Below, piece by piece: positions 24,035 through 35,469 of a stretch of DNA of 64,000 nucleotides (the first letter of the stretch is position 1; each line of letters opens with the position of its first letter). The notes beneath the pieces were generated by a model that saw nothing but the letters and a program-made list of their open reading frames with translations, was not told the origin of the DNA and ran no database searches. A program made the position numbers and the translations under genes. Source of the DNA: Heterocephalus glaber (Eukaryota; Chordata; Mammalia; Rodentia; Bathyergidae); contig NW_004624854.1 of assembly GCF_000247695.1 (NCBI RefSeq), positions 1,780,315-1,844,314 of the forward strand, written 5' to 3'.

Positions 24035-24377
24035 TGTGGTGCTTAGGGTGAAATGTCAACTTGACTGCTTTTGGGATCCACCCCAGGGACTGGTGGAGTA
24101 TACTTTTTGGTGTGACCAATGAATGATGGAGGAGTAACCTTTGGTTCTAGGTCTGGGCCACGGCTCCTTCCTGTCTGGTAATTTTACTCTGCTCTGGTTC
24201 TGGCCACCACGAGTTGAGCAGCTTTGTTCCACCACATCCTTCTACCATGATGTTTCTTCCTTGGAGCCAGTAACCATGGATTGAATCTCTTGAAACTATG
24301 AGCCAAATTAAACCTCTCTTCTTTTCAGTTGTGGTTGTCAGGTATTGTGCTCAGCAATGGGAAAGCTGACTAATACA
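24035..24377 (+). mobile_element. MaLR-type (ERVL-MaLR) solo LTR
   Basis: Starts 'TGTGGTGCTTAGGGTGAAAT' and ends 'AGCTGACTAATACA', with 'AAATTAAACCTCTCTTCTTT' and 'TGTCAGGTATTGTGCTCAGC' before the end. This is the normal 3' order of MaLR LTRs in rodents (MT/ORR1/MLT1 group). No internal region follows. A (CA)n run directly abuts it. Subfamily not determined. Confidence 0.75.
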
Positions 24378-24402
24378 CATACACACACACACACACACAC
24401 AC
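24374..24402. repeat. (CA)n microsatellite
   Basis: Clean (CA)n run directly after the LTR end. Confidence 0.95.
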
Positions 24403-24550
24403 TATTAGGGTATAAAAAATAAATTTAATATTGTTATTGGTACCACTTGTTAATAAGAGATTAACATGTTAGAAGCTTTACTAAATGCATGCATAAAACT
24501 AAAATAGGAATAGATAAGGCAATCTAAGTAGTCAATACCTTAGCAAGTCC

Positions 24551-24893
24551 TGTCTTAGTTTGTTTGTGCTGCTATAATAAAATACCCAAGATTGAGTAAT
24601 TTATAAACACTAGAAATTTATTTCTATGTAGTTATGAAGCTGGGAAGTCCAAGATCAAGGCACCAGCAAGTTCCATTTTGCTAAAGGGCCATTCTTTCTA
24701 CTTTGAGATGGTGTCTTGATCCTGTGTCATCACATGACAAACAGTGGAAGGGCAAAACAGGCAACATTGTTCTATCTAGACTCTTTATTAGGGACATCCA
24801 TCCCTTCCCATGGGACTCTAGCTCTTAAAGTTACCATAATGGGAATTAAGTTTCAGCCTTAAATTTTGGAGGTGACACATTTAGATCAGAGCA
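24551..24893 (-). mobile_element. MaLR-type solo LTR, minus strand
   Basis: 'TGTCTTAGTTTGTTTGTGCT', 'GCTATAATAAAATACCCAAG', 'TTATAAACACTAGAAATTTA', 'AAGCTGGGAAGTCCAAGATC' and 'TCATCACATGACAAACAG' follow the reversed MST/MLT1-like LTR. It ends near 'GATCAGAGCA'. Length about 343 bp is usual for a MaLR LTR. Confidence 0.8.
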
Positions 24894-24947
24894 TCCTGTT
24901 TGTCTATCTTTTGTTTCCCCACATTTCATAGGCAACATTTTCTTTTC

Positions 24948-25320
24948 TGTCTCAGTTACTTTCTCATTGCTGAGGCACAATAGCCAACACCCACAACTGT
25001 GAGGAGGAAAGGTTTATTTTGGCTCACAGTTTGTAGAGTTAATAGTGAGCGCCAAGGCAGCTTGGCAGGGCAGAGGACAAATGCCTCAGGGCATGACAGA
25101 CTGAAGCAGAGAGAGATCCAGGGAGAGAGACACCTCCAGGCCACGTCCCAGTGACCTACAGACTCTGACAGCTTACACCTCCCCACATCACTGTTAGCTA
25201 TGAACCCACCAGTGGGTTCATAATCCAGGGATGAATATCACACTGCACGATCCACTCACCTCCCAAAGCCCACCTACGAGCACATGAGGCTTTGAGGGGG
25301 ATCTGCTGCAGATCATAACA
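24948..25320 (-). mobile_element. MaLR-type solo LTR, minus strand
   Basis: Begins 'TGTCTCAGTTACTTTCTCAT' and ends 'CTGCAGATCATAACA', with 'GGTTTATTTTGGCTCACAGT' and 'AAAGCCCACCTACGAGCACA' between. Typical reversed rodent MaLR (MT/ORR1-like). It lies 54 bp from the previous LTR and clearly differs from it in sequence, so the two are separate insertions. Confidence 0.8.
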
Positions 25321-27484
25321 CCAATGGAACAGCAGCGGTGCGATTGCACCAGTAAAAAGCAGCAGACACTGTTTATTCACTAGGGGCCACTGTGAATAAG
25401 AGAGGTTTGCAGCTACAGGGGGTGTTATGGGTGTCAACATCCAGTGTCAAAAATTAGAAAGTAATTGTTTACCTGAAGTCCCTTTCTTTAAAATGGCAAC
25501 AGTCTGATTTTTAAAATGTGCTGTAAAGACTAAACAGGCACTTATATAGGTTGGATTCAACCTGTGCCACTGTTTTAGAAATGTGATTTAGAGGTTATGC
25601 TGACTTGTGTTACATAGTTATAGGCCCTGAGGTGAACATGCTCCTTTTTCACTTGAAGAGGAAAAAAAATTATTATAATTAGTATTTTCCTTTCATTCAT
25701 ACTAGAATTGTGGTGATTTAAAAAATTTTATTGAAAACATAGGTATCGTATACATTTTTACTTTTGTTCCAGTGATTTAGTTTAAGTTCCTCTAGTGTGA
25801 CTGCTCTCTGAAATCCACACCTCCCAATTTACTGTTAGCTCCTATGTTTGTAGATTATTTGGACAACAGGTCCAATGTATCTTAACTAAGACATTTATAA
25901 AATTTGGATCACGAATTAGACTTTCAGTCTCTAAATGAATTTTGACTCAGGCATTTAACCTACCTGTGAATTTTAAAACGCTTTCTCATTAAACATGGAA
26001 AACATAAACTGCTGAAAGATGATTGCAAGTTCCTCAGCTACACATGATAGTATGCTTAAAGATTTTATTTTCCTCGGAAACTACTACTACTTATAAAGCT
26101 CATCCGTCATACGTAATGAGAGCTGTCAAGAATATTTAGTGAGAAATAGCTGCTTGATATGCTAATAGCAGCCCCTTGGTGAATTCATTTTGTTCTACTT
26201 CTTGACATTAATGGTTTTCATAATCTAATGAGTGATGTGTGCAATAGAAGTAAGACCACAGGGAAAGATCACATGAAGTTAAAGTAAAGAAGATCTTATC
26301 AGTATTGGCATTCATTTACCAGAATGTAATATATATATATATATAGTATATGTATAGAGCCATATACTTTGACTTTTACTGACTTGTGTTGTTTGGAGTT
26401 AGGGGCTGTTGTTTGTTTATTGCCAGTTTGTCTCTTCTAAAAGTGAAATCGCATTGGCTTTTCTCTTGGTCTGGTTAATAAAAATGCTAGAAAGGAGTCA
26501 TTTCTTACATCCTCACCAGGAAATGAAAATTATGGGTCCTTAAGGTGTCGCTGATTTGGTAGGAAAAGTACAGGGTTGGAATCACAGAAGTGCTGATGGA
26601 ATCCATCATGATTTCATTGGTTACATCATGACTACCACTCTGAGCTCCCTATTCTTGCAGCGATGTGTCCGATTAATTTATATGAACTTCTTTTATTGCA
26701 GGGCTTTAAGAGTAGGATGAATATACATCTGTCAGGGACAGTTAAGCAGGATGCTACCCGAGGGTGGAGATGTAAACTGCCTCTCAAGGCCCCTTCCGGT
26801 CTTACACTTTTATGGATCCGTGGTAATCAAAACGGAGTTACCCAAATCAGTTGTTATGAAAGGACATTAAGTCCTTCCAAGGTTACAGCTATAAACAAAT
26901 CAAGGAACTTTTTAACATTTCTCAACAGGTTTCAATTTCAGTTTTAAACAGGTATTTAAAAGCAATATTATAATTCACTTAAATGCAAGTACCACCCACA
27001 TTTTAAACTCAATGTCAAGAAAACTGTTTTGTTAATGAAACTGACATAATCGAAGTAATTTTTTGTTAACCTATTTTGTATGAGGTGTATTATTGCTGAA
27101 AGACTGCATGCTTTTGAAAAGATAAGATATAAGAAGTGTTTTAATTCTTAGTCTGGAGAAGAAAAAGGAAAACTTTTAAGTAGAGAAAAAGCAAATAATA
27201 TCTATCCCAATATTCAGGTTTTTAAAGGAAATAAAAAAATCATTGGCAGCAAAGTGCTAGCAAATTTCCTGATATGTGTTACTTTTTATGGCCAATCATT
27301 CTCTTTTTGTTCTACAACAGGTTTTACATTGTTGTGTAGCAGTTGTGCAGGTGGGACTGAGTGGTAACGGACATTCTGTCAGTGTGTTTCTGTGTCCTCT
27401 GGTGCCTCTGTGGGTTCTGACTGGGTGAATCAGACGGGGGGGACTGGGCACCCTGAAACAGGAGCGGGGCCCCCATCAGCTTCT
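25321..27484. other. unique sequence, candidate conserved non-coding part
   Basis: No gene recognised. The stretch 25,980-26,275 contains an octamer-like 'ATGCTAAT' and several TAAT cores (see findings). An (AT)n run lies at 26,328-26,352. A 94-codon frame at 26,663-26,947 (plus) matches nothing I know. Confidence 0.4.
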
Positions 27485-27660
27485 GCTGGCCAGGCCAGGT
27501 GTGCAGCTGTGTGATGCTGGGTGCCTGCAGTCTTCAGTTTCAACACAGTTTCCTCAAGCAGGGAATGGGGGCTAAGATGGTACCTTTCAAAGAGTAACTG
27601 TGAGAATTTTAAAATATAACAAGGCCTGATGCATTAGTGCTCAAAGCATTTTGCCTATTT
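27485..27660 (+). mobile_element. MIR SINE, diverged
   Basis: 'CACAGTTTCCTCAAGCAGGG', 'AATGGGGGCTAAGATGGTAC' and 'GTGAGAATTTTAAAATATAA' follow the MIR plus-strand order (cagtttcctcat..aaatggggataataatggtacc..gtgaggattaaatgag). Confidence 0.65.
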
Positions 27661-27689
27661 TTTATTCATTTAACAGATATTAAAAGAAT

Positions 27690-28290
27690 CATACCAGAAT
27701 GATACATGTGCACCCATGTTCATATCGGCACAGTTTTTAATAGCTAAAGCTTGGAAACAGCCCAAGTGCCCATCAACTGGAAACTGGATAAAGAAGATGT
27801 GGTTTTTTAATAAAATGGAGTACTACTCAGCCATAAAGAACAAAAAACTAGAGTCATTTATAGCTAAATGGATGCATATCGAGGCCATATTCTTAAGTGA
27901 AATAAATAGGACACACATGTGTGAATACCGAATAGTTTCTCTAGTATGAGAAACTGAAAGTGTAAACAAGGGTTAAAATGATTAAAATGAATAATTGATA
28001 ATTTGAAATAGGAAAAAAGGTCCAAAGACGAAGGAGTGAAGGGAGGGGAAGGGGAAAGGAAAAGAGGGAAAGGAAAAACTATGAGAAAAGAAAAAAATGG
28101 AAACAAAATCTACGTAAATAGGGAAGGGCGGAGGGGGTGAAGGGTGCACAGGTAATGGGGAAAAAAATAAGAACCAAGATACATCATGTACAGGTACAAG
28201 CACCCAATGATAAATGTAAAAGAACTGTATACCTAAAATGCACCAATAAAAGAACTAAAACAAAAAACAAAAACAAAAACAAAAAACTAT
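27690..28290 (+). mobile_element. L1 LINE 3' end (ORF2 tail, 3' UTR, A-rich tail)
   Basis: 5'-truncated L1 on the plus strand. It begins with the end of ORF2, continues with a purine-rich 3' UTR (about 28,020-28,150, mostly G and A) and ends with 'ACCTAAAATGCACCAATAAA' and an A-rich tail with repeating 'CAAAAA' (28,258-28,287). The ORF2 tail is fairly well preserved, so this copy is younger than the one at 19-22 kb. Confidence 0.88.
27716..27949 (+). pseudogene. L1 ORF2 C-terminal end, truncated
   Basis: The frame carries the final part of ORF2p: 'WKQPKCPSTGNWI', 'MEYYSAIKNKKLESFIAKWM' and 'FLSEINRTHMCEYRIVSLV', ending at a stop at 27,947-27,949. This C-terminal segment (often written 'MEYYAAIK...') is highly characteristic of mammalian L1. 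All upstream domains are missing because the element is 5'-truncated, so the ATG at 27,716 is only an internal methionine. Confidence 0.88.
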
Positions 28291-31044
28291 TAGTGAGGTG
28301 AAGAGTTATAGAGAAAATATTTTGAAATACTAGTTTAAGGACTAAAAGGGTACAATTCATTTATAAGTATGTTCTTCAGTGACAATTCTATATGTGCATG
28401 TACATGTTGTGTATTATATATGCACACACTATGAATGATTCCCAATTAAAAAGGAGAGGCGTAAAAAAAAAACCAAAACCAAAAAAAAAAAAAAATTCAT
28501 TAAATGCCTTCCAGGTATGGGGGCCCTATGGCAAACACAAAGTTCCTGATCTTATGCAATTCACATTCTCATGACCTTAGAACATTTATTACTCTTAGAT
28601 CATATGATAGGCTATTAAAAAGTATTCAGTAACTATTTATTGGCTTAATTAATGAATAATGAATGTAAGTTTGTATAGATGTGTAAATAAGTAATTGAAT
28701 AAAATTAATACTTAAATATTTAATTTCCATGTGAATGTTAATAAAGCTTATTAATTTCTGCAAAATGCCCATTCAGATTTTCAGGTGAATTGCACTGAAT
28801 GCATTCTATTGCCGCCTGAATAATATTAATCATTGCAACCCAAAGGACTCATTTCCATTTAAAAATTTTTCTTTATATCTTTCAACATTATTTTATAGTT
28901 TTAGTGTACAAATCTTGCACCATTTTCAATTTATTCTTAACTATTTTAATAACGTCTTTGTGGTTATGAAAGGGTATTTTTCTTAGTTTGAATTTTGAGT
29001 AATTAGTATATAAAATACAGCTGAATTTTGTATATTGAGCTTACGTACTATGAATCTGACACTCTCATTTCATAAATACAATTCTGATGTATGTGGATTC
29101 CTTACAATTTTTTATATCAGAGAATGTATAGAGAGAGTTTTAACTGGATCTTTCCCATTTGTACGCTTTTTATTTTTCATTAATTAAAAAATGTAAATAG
29201 CATCAAATTTCTTTGAGGTAAACACAAGTGATACAGTAGTGCTCCTCTCTCTGGAACATCACTGTCTGGTTTTGGCACTGAGCCATGTTTCAGAAGTGTA
29301 AATGGGGAAGTCTAGAGACCAACAATTCCTAAGCTCTGCCTTGCCTGCTGGGGCGAGTTCTGTTGCTATTTGGTCTCTTCTCCCGGAGGATGTGAATCCT
29401 TCCTTTCTTGGTATCTGTGCTGTATCCATCCTTATTTTACCTGATACCTGACCCTGATGCCATAATGTGCTCCTTTCAGTGAAAAGGAGAAAATGTTCTA
29501 CTTCAGGAAAGAAAAAATATGTGGTGAGATTGCTAAGATCTACCGTAAGAAGGATCTCCTATCCGTGAAATTGTGGAGGACAACTGGAATCTGTGCTAGT
29601 TTTCCCTTACACTGCAAATGTGATGGCCACACTGCATGACAAGTGCTTAGTACAAAAAGCTATTAAATGACAGGTGCTGGAAATATCCAGTTTGGACCCT
29701 CGAAACACATTCCCTGTGGATAAAGAGGAGCTGCTGTGTTTCCAGTGTTTGGGGCGTGGCTGGTTTAACGGGGCTCTTTCACCTGGGGACATCCAGCAGC
29801 TGGATGACGCGGGTTGGTTTCTGTCCTTAGCACCTCAGAGGTGTGTGACAGCTGGGCCTGTCCTCACTTACTAAAGGCTCATCAGACAAGAAATGTGTGA
29901 GCAGGTTCATTACTAATTTGCAGACCTCATTCATTCTATTAACAGATTTAATTGGTGTTTCCATTTTCAATACGAAATGCCAACTCATGCAAGACAAGCA
30001 AGTGAATTTTTCAAATCAAAATTCTGAATCATTATATCAACTCTATAAAATATACTGCATCTACTGTATTCACTTCATCTATGAATTATGTAATTCAGTA
30101 GAGAAAATAATTAAATTTACTTGACGTGACTTACTTTTTCCTAAAAGCATCAGCCTCATTACTCATATTTCCATTATATTTCAGTCATTTGTAGTTATTT
30201 TGGTTCATGATTTATGAATGATGCCACAACAGATTGAAACTTGCTTATAGGCATTTTAGGAGAAAGTTAATATTGAGCTTCTTCTACTAAGTATAATTTT
30301 CTTAATTAACATGTTTATGGAGGAATACATGGCATATCAAATATGAAAAGTACATTAAATGTTTTTTCTTAAACATTGGAAAGTATTTAGATATCATTAT
30401 TCCATAAATATTCTTTTCTGGTTCTATGCATATTCATTTTTATTATGGCTATATCTATAGATGATGAAGTGGAAACTACATCTTGTTTTTCCATCACTGA
30501 GTATGTGTCACAGATGATTATTTAAGTCTCTTTCCTATTCTGATTTGACAAAACAAAATCAAGTAATGAAAGTGAGTTATCGAGTGACTATTACATGACA
30601 AGAATTGTGAGGCCTACAAACATGTATAGTATTTGTATTCTGCCTTCGAGTAACTTAAATTATCCATTTATTCTTCAAAAATATTTAACACATTTTATTG
30701 TTTTAATTTAACTCATGGGTTATATTATAATATCTTGATAGTCACCATTTATTATTATAATATACTCTAAATCAAAATAAAATTTACTATTCAAAGCATA
30801 GCAATATATTTTACTATTAAACTTTTTATTATGAACAATAAGTGGAACAATATCAGGTACTTTCATATATCTATCACCAAGCTTCAACTACTATCAGGTT
30901 AGGTCTAGCGTTTCCTAATCTATATGTCCACTCATTTTCCCCTCTCCTGATTATTTTAAAGCAATTTCTGTACCTCACAGTAATTCATTAATAAATGTTT
31001 AATCATTTAATTCTAAAAATTGTATTCTTCATAAAAATAATCAT
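28291..31044. other. unique AT-rich sequence, no gene seen
   Basis: An A-rich low-complexity run lies at about 28,463-28,496. The stretch 28,735-28,865 resembles a conserved non-coding element (see findings). Part of 30,830-30,990 faintly resembles an old L1 3' UTR. No frame shows a known domain. Confidence 0.4.
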
Positions 31045-31145
31045 AGCCGGGGATTTACCTCAGTGGTTCCACTGCCTGCCTCACAAGCGCAAGGTCCCGA
31101 GTTCAATCCCTGGTACCAAAAAACCAAAAAACCCCCCAAAACAAA
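31045..31145 (+). mobile_element. ID SINE with perfect 14-bp target duplication
   Basis: 'GCCGGGGATTTACCTCAGTG', 'GCCTGCCTCACAAGCGCAAG' and 'GAGTTCAATCCCTGGTACC' followed by an A-rich tail. The duplication 'ATAAAAATAATCAT' lies at 31,031-31,044 and 31,146-31,159 without mismatch, which marks a fairly recent L1-driven insertion. One A-box base differs (TTACCTC for TTAGCTC). Confidence 0.95.
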
Positions 31146-31159
31146 ATAAAAATAATCAT

Positions 31160-32289
31160 GATACTATTACAGGACTTTAATTATAATTTTTTTCATGTTT
31201 TTGAGTATATAATCAATTACTCCATTTTCAATTTTCTCCTATGTGCATAGCCTTTTCTGGGTTGGTTGTTTGCCTAAGGATTCAAATAAAGCCCAATTTT
31301 GATTTGTTTGTATACTATTATCTCTTTTCATCTATACATTTGCATTCTGTCTCATTTTTCCACTAGTAAATGATTTCTTGAAGTGATTAGGCCATATGAT
31401 GTACAGTGTTTTCTATAGTCTAGAGTTCAGTGATGTTATCAATTAATTAATGCTATGATTAATATGTTTTATTTTGTACATTTACTATATATTGATAGTT
31501 GGTAGTAGATTTAAAAGGTTAGGAAGAATCTTTCTTTTTGGCCCTCTATGAGAATAGGGAGGGAGAAGGGGAGGGATAAAGAGAAGAAGAGAGAGGGAGG
31601 AAAAGAGGAAGAGAGGAAGGGAGAGATTGGTTTCCAATTAATGAACTCTGGTGTGTGTAATACATGTGTCCTATAAAGGAGAATCTCACCTATGCGTACA
31701 GAAACACTGTAATACTGATTTCTTACGGGTGCCTTTTCCATCCCCTGGGCCAGGTGGATGCTGCTTTCCTGGGTTGCTTTGCCCACTCAAGCTGGTGGAA
31801 TGACCTATTTTCCGTCCCATCACAGGTACTAAGGTTTCCAGTGCTTGCGTCTCCCCCTAAAGTCTCATTCTAAAATCTTTACGGACCACTCACAATGAGT
31901 TGTTGTGCACTGTTCTGCCTTTGAATGATCGCTTCATTACCCAGACACAGCACATTCCTCCTTTGAGCTTCATATTAAAAACATGATATTATATAAACTG
32001 TTTATTTGGTTTGAGGGTGAGCTTTGTCTCCACCAGCTCAGTCAGTGATATTTCCTAGAAGTTTTCTCAATATATTCCGTGTGCGTAACATCTTTCTTAA
32101 GATTCAATATTTTTAAATGTGTGAACATATGATGAAGTAAATATCATTTAAAAAACCTTCTATTTGTTCACATATAACTCTTACTAATTTGAAGCAAGTG
32201 TGACTGAGATGAGTTTATTTAATATTGTGTATTATAATGTTCTTTGTTTTATATGAATTCCTACTGTAGTATAGATGCAATTCCTTTTC
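31160..32289. other. unique sequence with a purine-rich tract
   Basis: A (GGGA/GAGA)-rich purine tract lies at 31,553-31,628. No gene recognised. Confidence 0.5.
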
Positions 32290-32680
32290 TTTGCTGCTAC
32301 ACAATATCCGGAAAGTCAGCTTCCAGGAGCCGAGGTTGATTTTGGCTCACGGTTCCAGAGAGTTCTGTCCACGGCCGTCTGCCCTCATTGCTATGGCCTG
32401 GAGGGGAGTAGAGCATCATTGTGGGAGAATGTGGAGGGCAGGGTGCTGAGCACCCAGTGAGGTGGGAGCCAGCCAGGAAGGGGTGAAGGGCAAGACGGCC
32501 CCAGCAGGCGTCTGCTCACAGTGGCCAGCTCAGGAGGAGTCACCCAACAAACTCATGAATGGAGCAATCCACTTGATGAAGTTAGAGGCTGTTGATGCAG
32601 TCACTTCCCAAAGCCCACCAGGTGGCGACAAGTCTTCCAAAGCAGGAGGTCCTTAGGGGGCTATTTTGGATCCCAACCAT
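32290..32680 (-). mobile_element. MaLR-type LTR, minus strand, diverged
   Basis: 'GGTTGATTTTGGCTCACGGT', 'CACTTCCCAAAGCCCACCAG' and 'GGCTATTTTGGATCCCAACC' follow the reversed rodent MaLR pattern. Diverged; ends approximate. The two frames inside it (32,275-32,460 and 32,462-32,656) are by-products. Confidence 0.65.
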
Positions 32681-33494
32681 AAGAATAGATATAAATTATG
32701 GAATATAAATTATTAAAATGTGCACATACATAAGCAGAAGTGGAGATAAGAGGCATGTGTCTCTGCTTGACAATATTTAAAGCATGCCTTCTTACATGCT
32801 AATTTCTTCAGGAAAATCTGAATATAAATGATTAATCCATGAGCCAAACTAAATAATTAACTATTTTTAATTTCTACAGTATTGAATCTTAATTTCAAAT
32901 TTAGCTTTTATGAAATTTGCAAAGCAGCATTTGCTGATGCCTCGTTTGTGTCCTGTGCCTTCTCACCCTTCCCCTCCATTCTGAGAAAGGTACTGACTGG
33001 GCTTTAGTTCCTGCCAGGTCCACCTCTGCAGGGCTGCTGATTCCTTTACACCAACAGCTAACTCATTCCTTGTACTTTGACTTTCGGACTTCTTAAGTTT
33101 CTAAAATGATAGGCTCTAGAGGAACCATTTACATTGAAATTGAATATTTATTATAGCAGGCAGCTAATTTTTAAAGTTCAATAGCTCCCTAGTGAATCTC
33201 ATCAGGGATGTAACTACCCCTAAGTTATTACTTTGTAATAAATATGGAAATGAATGCTCTTACATCTTTTGCTTCTTACTTGACAAGGAAGAATACTTTA
33301 GATGTCTGTACATCATCAACACGTAAGATAAAATCAGGTTGATGTTATATCTCATAGATCCTTCTGTGGTAACCTTGGATGCATATTCAGTAGTTCATGT
33401 AATGATGGACCCACTAGAAGCAAAGAATGATGAAGTCTTTTTACTTTACCATTCATCAAAAACACACAGCCTGTTACCATATTAAGACATGCAT
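32681..33494. other. unique sequence, no gene seen
   Basis: Nothing recognised. Confidence 0.5.
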
Positions 33495-33592
33495 CTATGT
33501 CAGGCTACAAATGTGATAGAGTGTTTGCCTAGCATGCATGAGGCCATGGATTTGATCCCCAGCCCTGTTAATATGAAAAAAGAAAAAAAAAT
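33495..33592 (+). mobile_element. ID-like SINE, old subtype
   Basis: 'GTGTTTGCCTAGCATGCATG' and 'ATGGATTTGATCCCCAGCCC' match the older, widespread ID type (agcatgcatgaggcc) rather than the younger type elsewhere in the window. An A-rich tail follows. Diverged in the A box. Confidence 0.7.
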
Positions 33593-33635
33593 ATCCCTTT
33601 TTCTTTCGCCCTCTCTCTGCCTCTCTGTCTGTTTG

Positions 33636-33636
<1 letters not shown>

Positions 33637-33672
<36 letters not shown>

Positions 33673-33695
33673 GTCTATCATCTATCTATCTATAA
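33637..33695. repeat. (ATCT)n tetranucleotide microsatellite
   Basis: About a dozen ATCT units with two variant units, in line after the A tail and a CT-rich stretch. Likely grown from the SINE tail region. Confidence 0.95.
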
Positions 33696-34139
33696 AAGTA
33701 TGCGTGAATATATACAGATACTTCTTTGATGTGTGTGTAAATAAAACAAGCAGAATTAAACAGGGTCTTGGTTTTAAGGAGCCAATCTGATATTTTAGGA
33801 AAGAGCCAAGCACAATATTTGTGCCAAAACATGCACAATAAGCTCACATGACAGTGTTGGTCCAGTTCTGGATCAGGTGATCTGAACTGAGGATGGATGT
33901 CTGAGTTTCTTGGAAATTACAGTCAAAAGTGAGCACAGTAAAACCTTGGTTTGAGAGCATAATTCATTCTGGAAACATAATCCAAAGCACTTGTGTATCA
34001 AAGTGAATTTCCCCATTAGAAATAATGGATACTTGGATGATTCATTCCACAACTGAAAAACATTCATATAAAATAATTACAATACTGTAATGTAATACAA
34101 AATAATAATGAACATAAAAATATAAAGGAAAATAAACAG

Positions 34140-34566
34140 ATTAACCTGCACTTCCTTTGAAAACCTTCTTGGCTGCTCCGGGGGAGACAAGAGAGAGGAG
34201 GGTCACTGTTAGGACGACTCTCACTGTCACTAACAATCACTGCTCTCTGTTGGCTCAGTGGAATCTTTTTCTTTCTGTGAAATTTTGACAAGGAACCAAT
34301 CCAGTGGCACTTGCTTTTGCTTCCTTTTGATAATTTTGTGAAAATGTGACACTGCGTTGTCACATCGTCACATTGACAGATTCATCACTTGCACTTCTTC
34401 AGCCTTACTCGGGTGGTACGTTTCTACCAAATTTTGCACTATTTCCCACATTTTACACATCTCCTTAATCTCATTTGAAGTGAGGGATTCCTCAACTTGT
34501 TTTTCCTCCTCCTCTGAAGATGTGATCTCCTCCATAACCTCATGCTGTTGGAAGATGATCACATGC

Positions 34567-34590
<24 letters not shown>
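34140..34590 (-). pseudogene. Tigger-like transposase, C-terminal remnant
   Basis: The minus-strand frame contains an acidic stretch 'EEITSSEEEEKQVEESLTSN' followed by 'EIKEMCKMWEIVQNLVETYH'. Further downstream, after frame loss, comes a lysine/glutamine-rich part. An acidic spacer, a helix rich in E/L/V and then a basic 'KxxKQ' tail is the usual C-terminal layout of Tigger transposases. Catalytic residues are absent. The frame starts in the AG/CT repeat, so no real start codon exists. Family assignment is inference. Confidence 0.55.

Positions 34591-34612
<22 letters not shown>
34570..34612. repeat. (AG)n microsatellite
   Basis: About 21 uninterrupted AG units inside the Tigger-like element. 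Confidence 0.97.
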
Positions 34613-34613
<1 letters not shown>

Positions 34614-34721
34614 ATATTGCAGCACATGGCTCCTTTTTCAAATTCAAATTTATTAGAAATATTATCTCATCTTGCAGAATACTCACAGAACAAGTAACTC
34701 ACCATCCAAGGTTTTACTGTA

Positions 34722-35469
34722 TTTGTTCAGTATATGTAAATATGATGACAAATCAACACATCTATAGCACAAATTCACTTTTAATGCCAAGAATGTTATG
34801 AAGACTATGTGCTGCTTGACTCCACCATGGGAACCAACTGTCTTTCCTCTTAAACTATTTCAACAAGTGTTTATGTGTAGCTGCCCCTCATGTTCTTCTG
34901 CGTGACCCTTCTGCCCCCTCAGACCAAGGCTGGTGGTGCCAGGAGTTCATGCTAAATGCATCTTTCTGATCCTGAAAACCCATCATAATAGGAAAGTTTA
35001 CTCATTTTCACTTTTTTCCCCCAGTACCTGTGTTTATATTCCAGTCTTTATAACATTTTCTTAATAATTCTTAAAAATATGAAATAACAGAAACAATTGT
35101 ATCTATAGACATGCATATTCATACCACTTATATTTGCACCTATTAAGACCTATATATTGGTACATCTTTAGAAATGTAAATTTTAAAATCCCTAGTAATT
35201 TTCTTTTATGCTAGCAGGGAGGAAGGAATTAGACATTCTAGAAATTTCTCATTAAAATAAAAACAAATAGTAATGGAAACATTCATGAGGAGAACTGAAT
35301 TTTTTTAAAAAGTAAAATATAAAGCTCAAGGTTTTTAACTGGGTTCCAACAACTGCCATATCCATTTAATTATACCTACCAAGTAGCTTTAAAACCTGCA
35401 TATTTGTTTCAGAATACTATCACCTTAATTTCTGACATTTATCTTCTCTCTCAAATATCTCTGAGAATC
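34722..35469. other. unique sequence, no gene seen
   Basis: Nothing recognised. Confidence 0.5.

Larger units (their letters stand above)
33936..34719 (-). mobile_element. Tigger-like DNA transposon, internally deleted
   Basis: Terminal inverted repeats 'CAGTAAAACCTTGGTTTG' at the left and, reversed from the right, 'CAGTAAAACCTTGGATGG'. A TA follows on the right (34,720-34,721); the left flank is CA, probably a mutated TA. Between the ends, on the minus strand, lies sequence like the C-terminal tail of a pogo/Tigger transposase. The N-terminal DNA-binding and DDE catalytic parts are missing, so the element cannot move itself. The (AG)n run at 34,570-34,612 lies inside. The ends match the palindromic MITEs at 19,958 and 63,366. 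Confidence 0.75.

Noticed and set aside
30830..30990. Possible old L1 3' UTR piece
   Set aside because: Only a faint resemblance; no clear boundary or second supporting motif.
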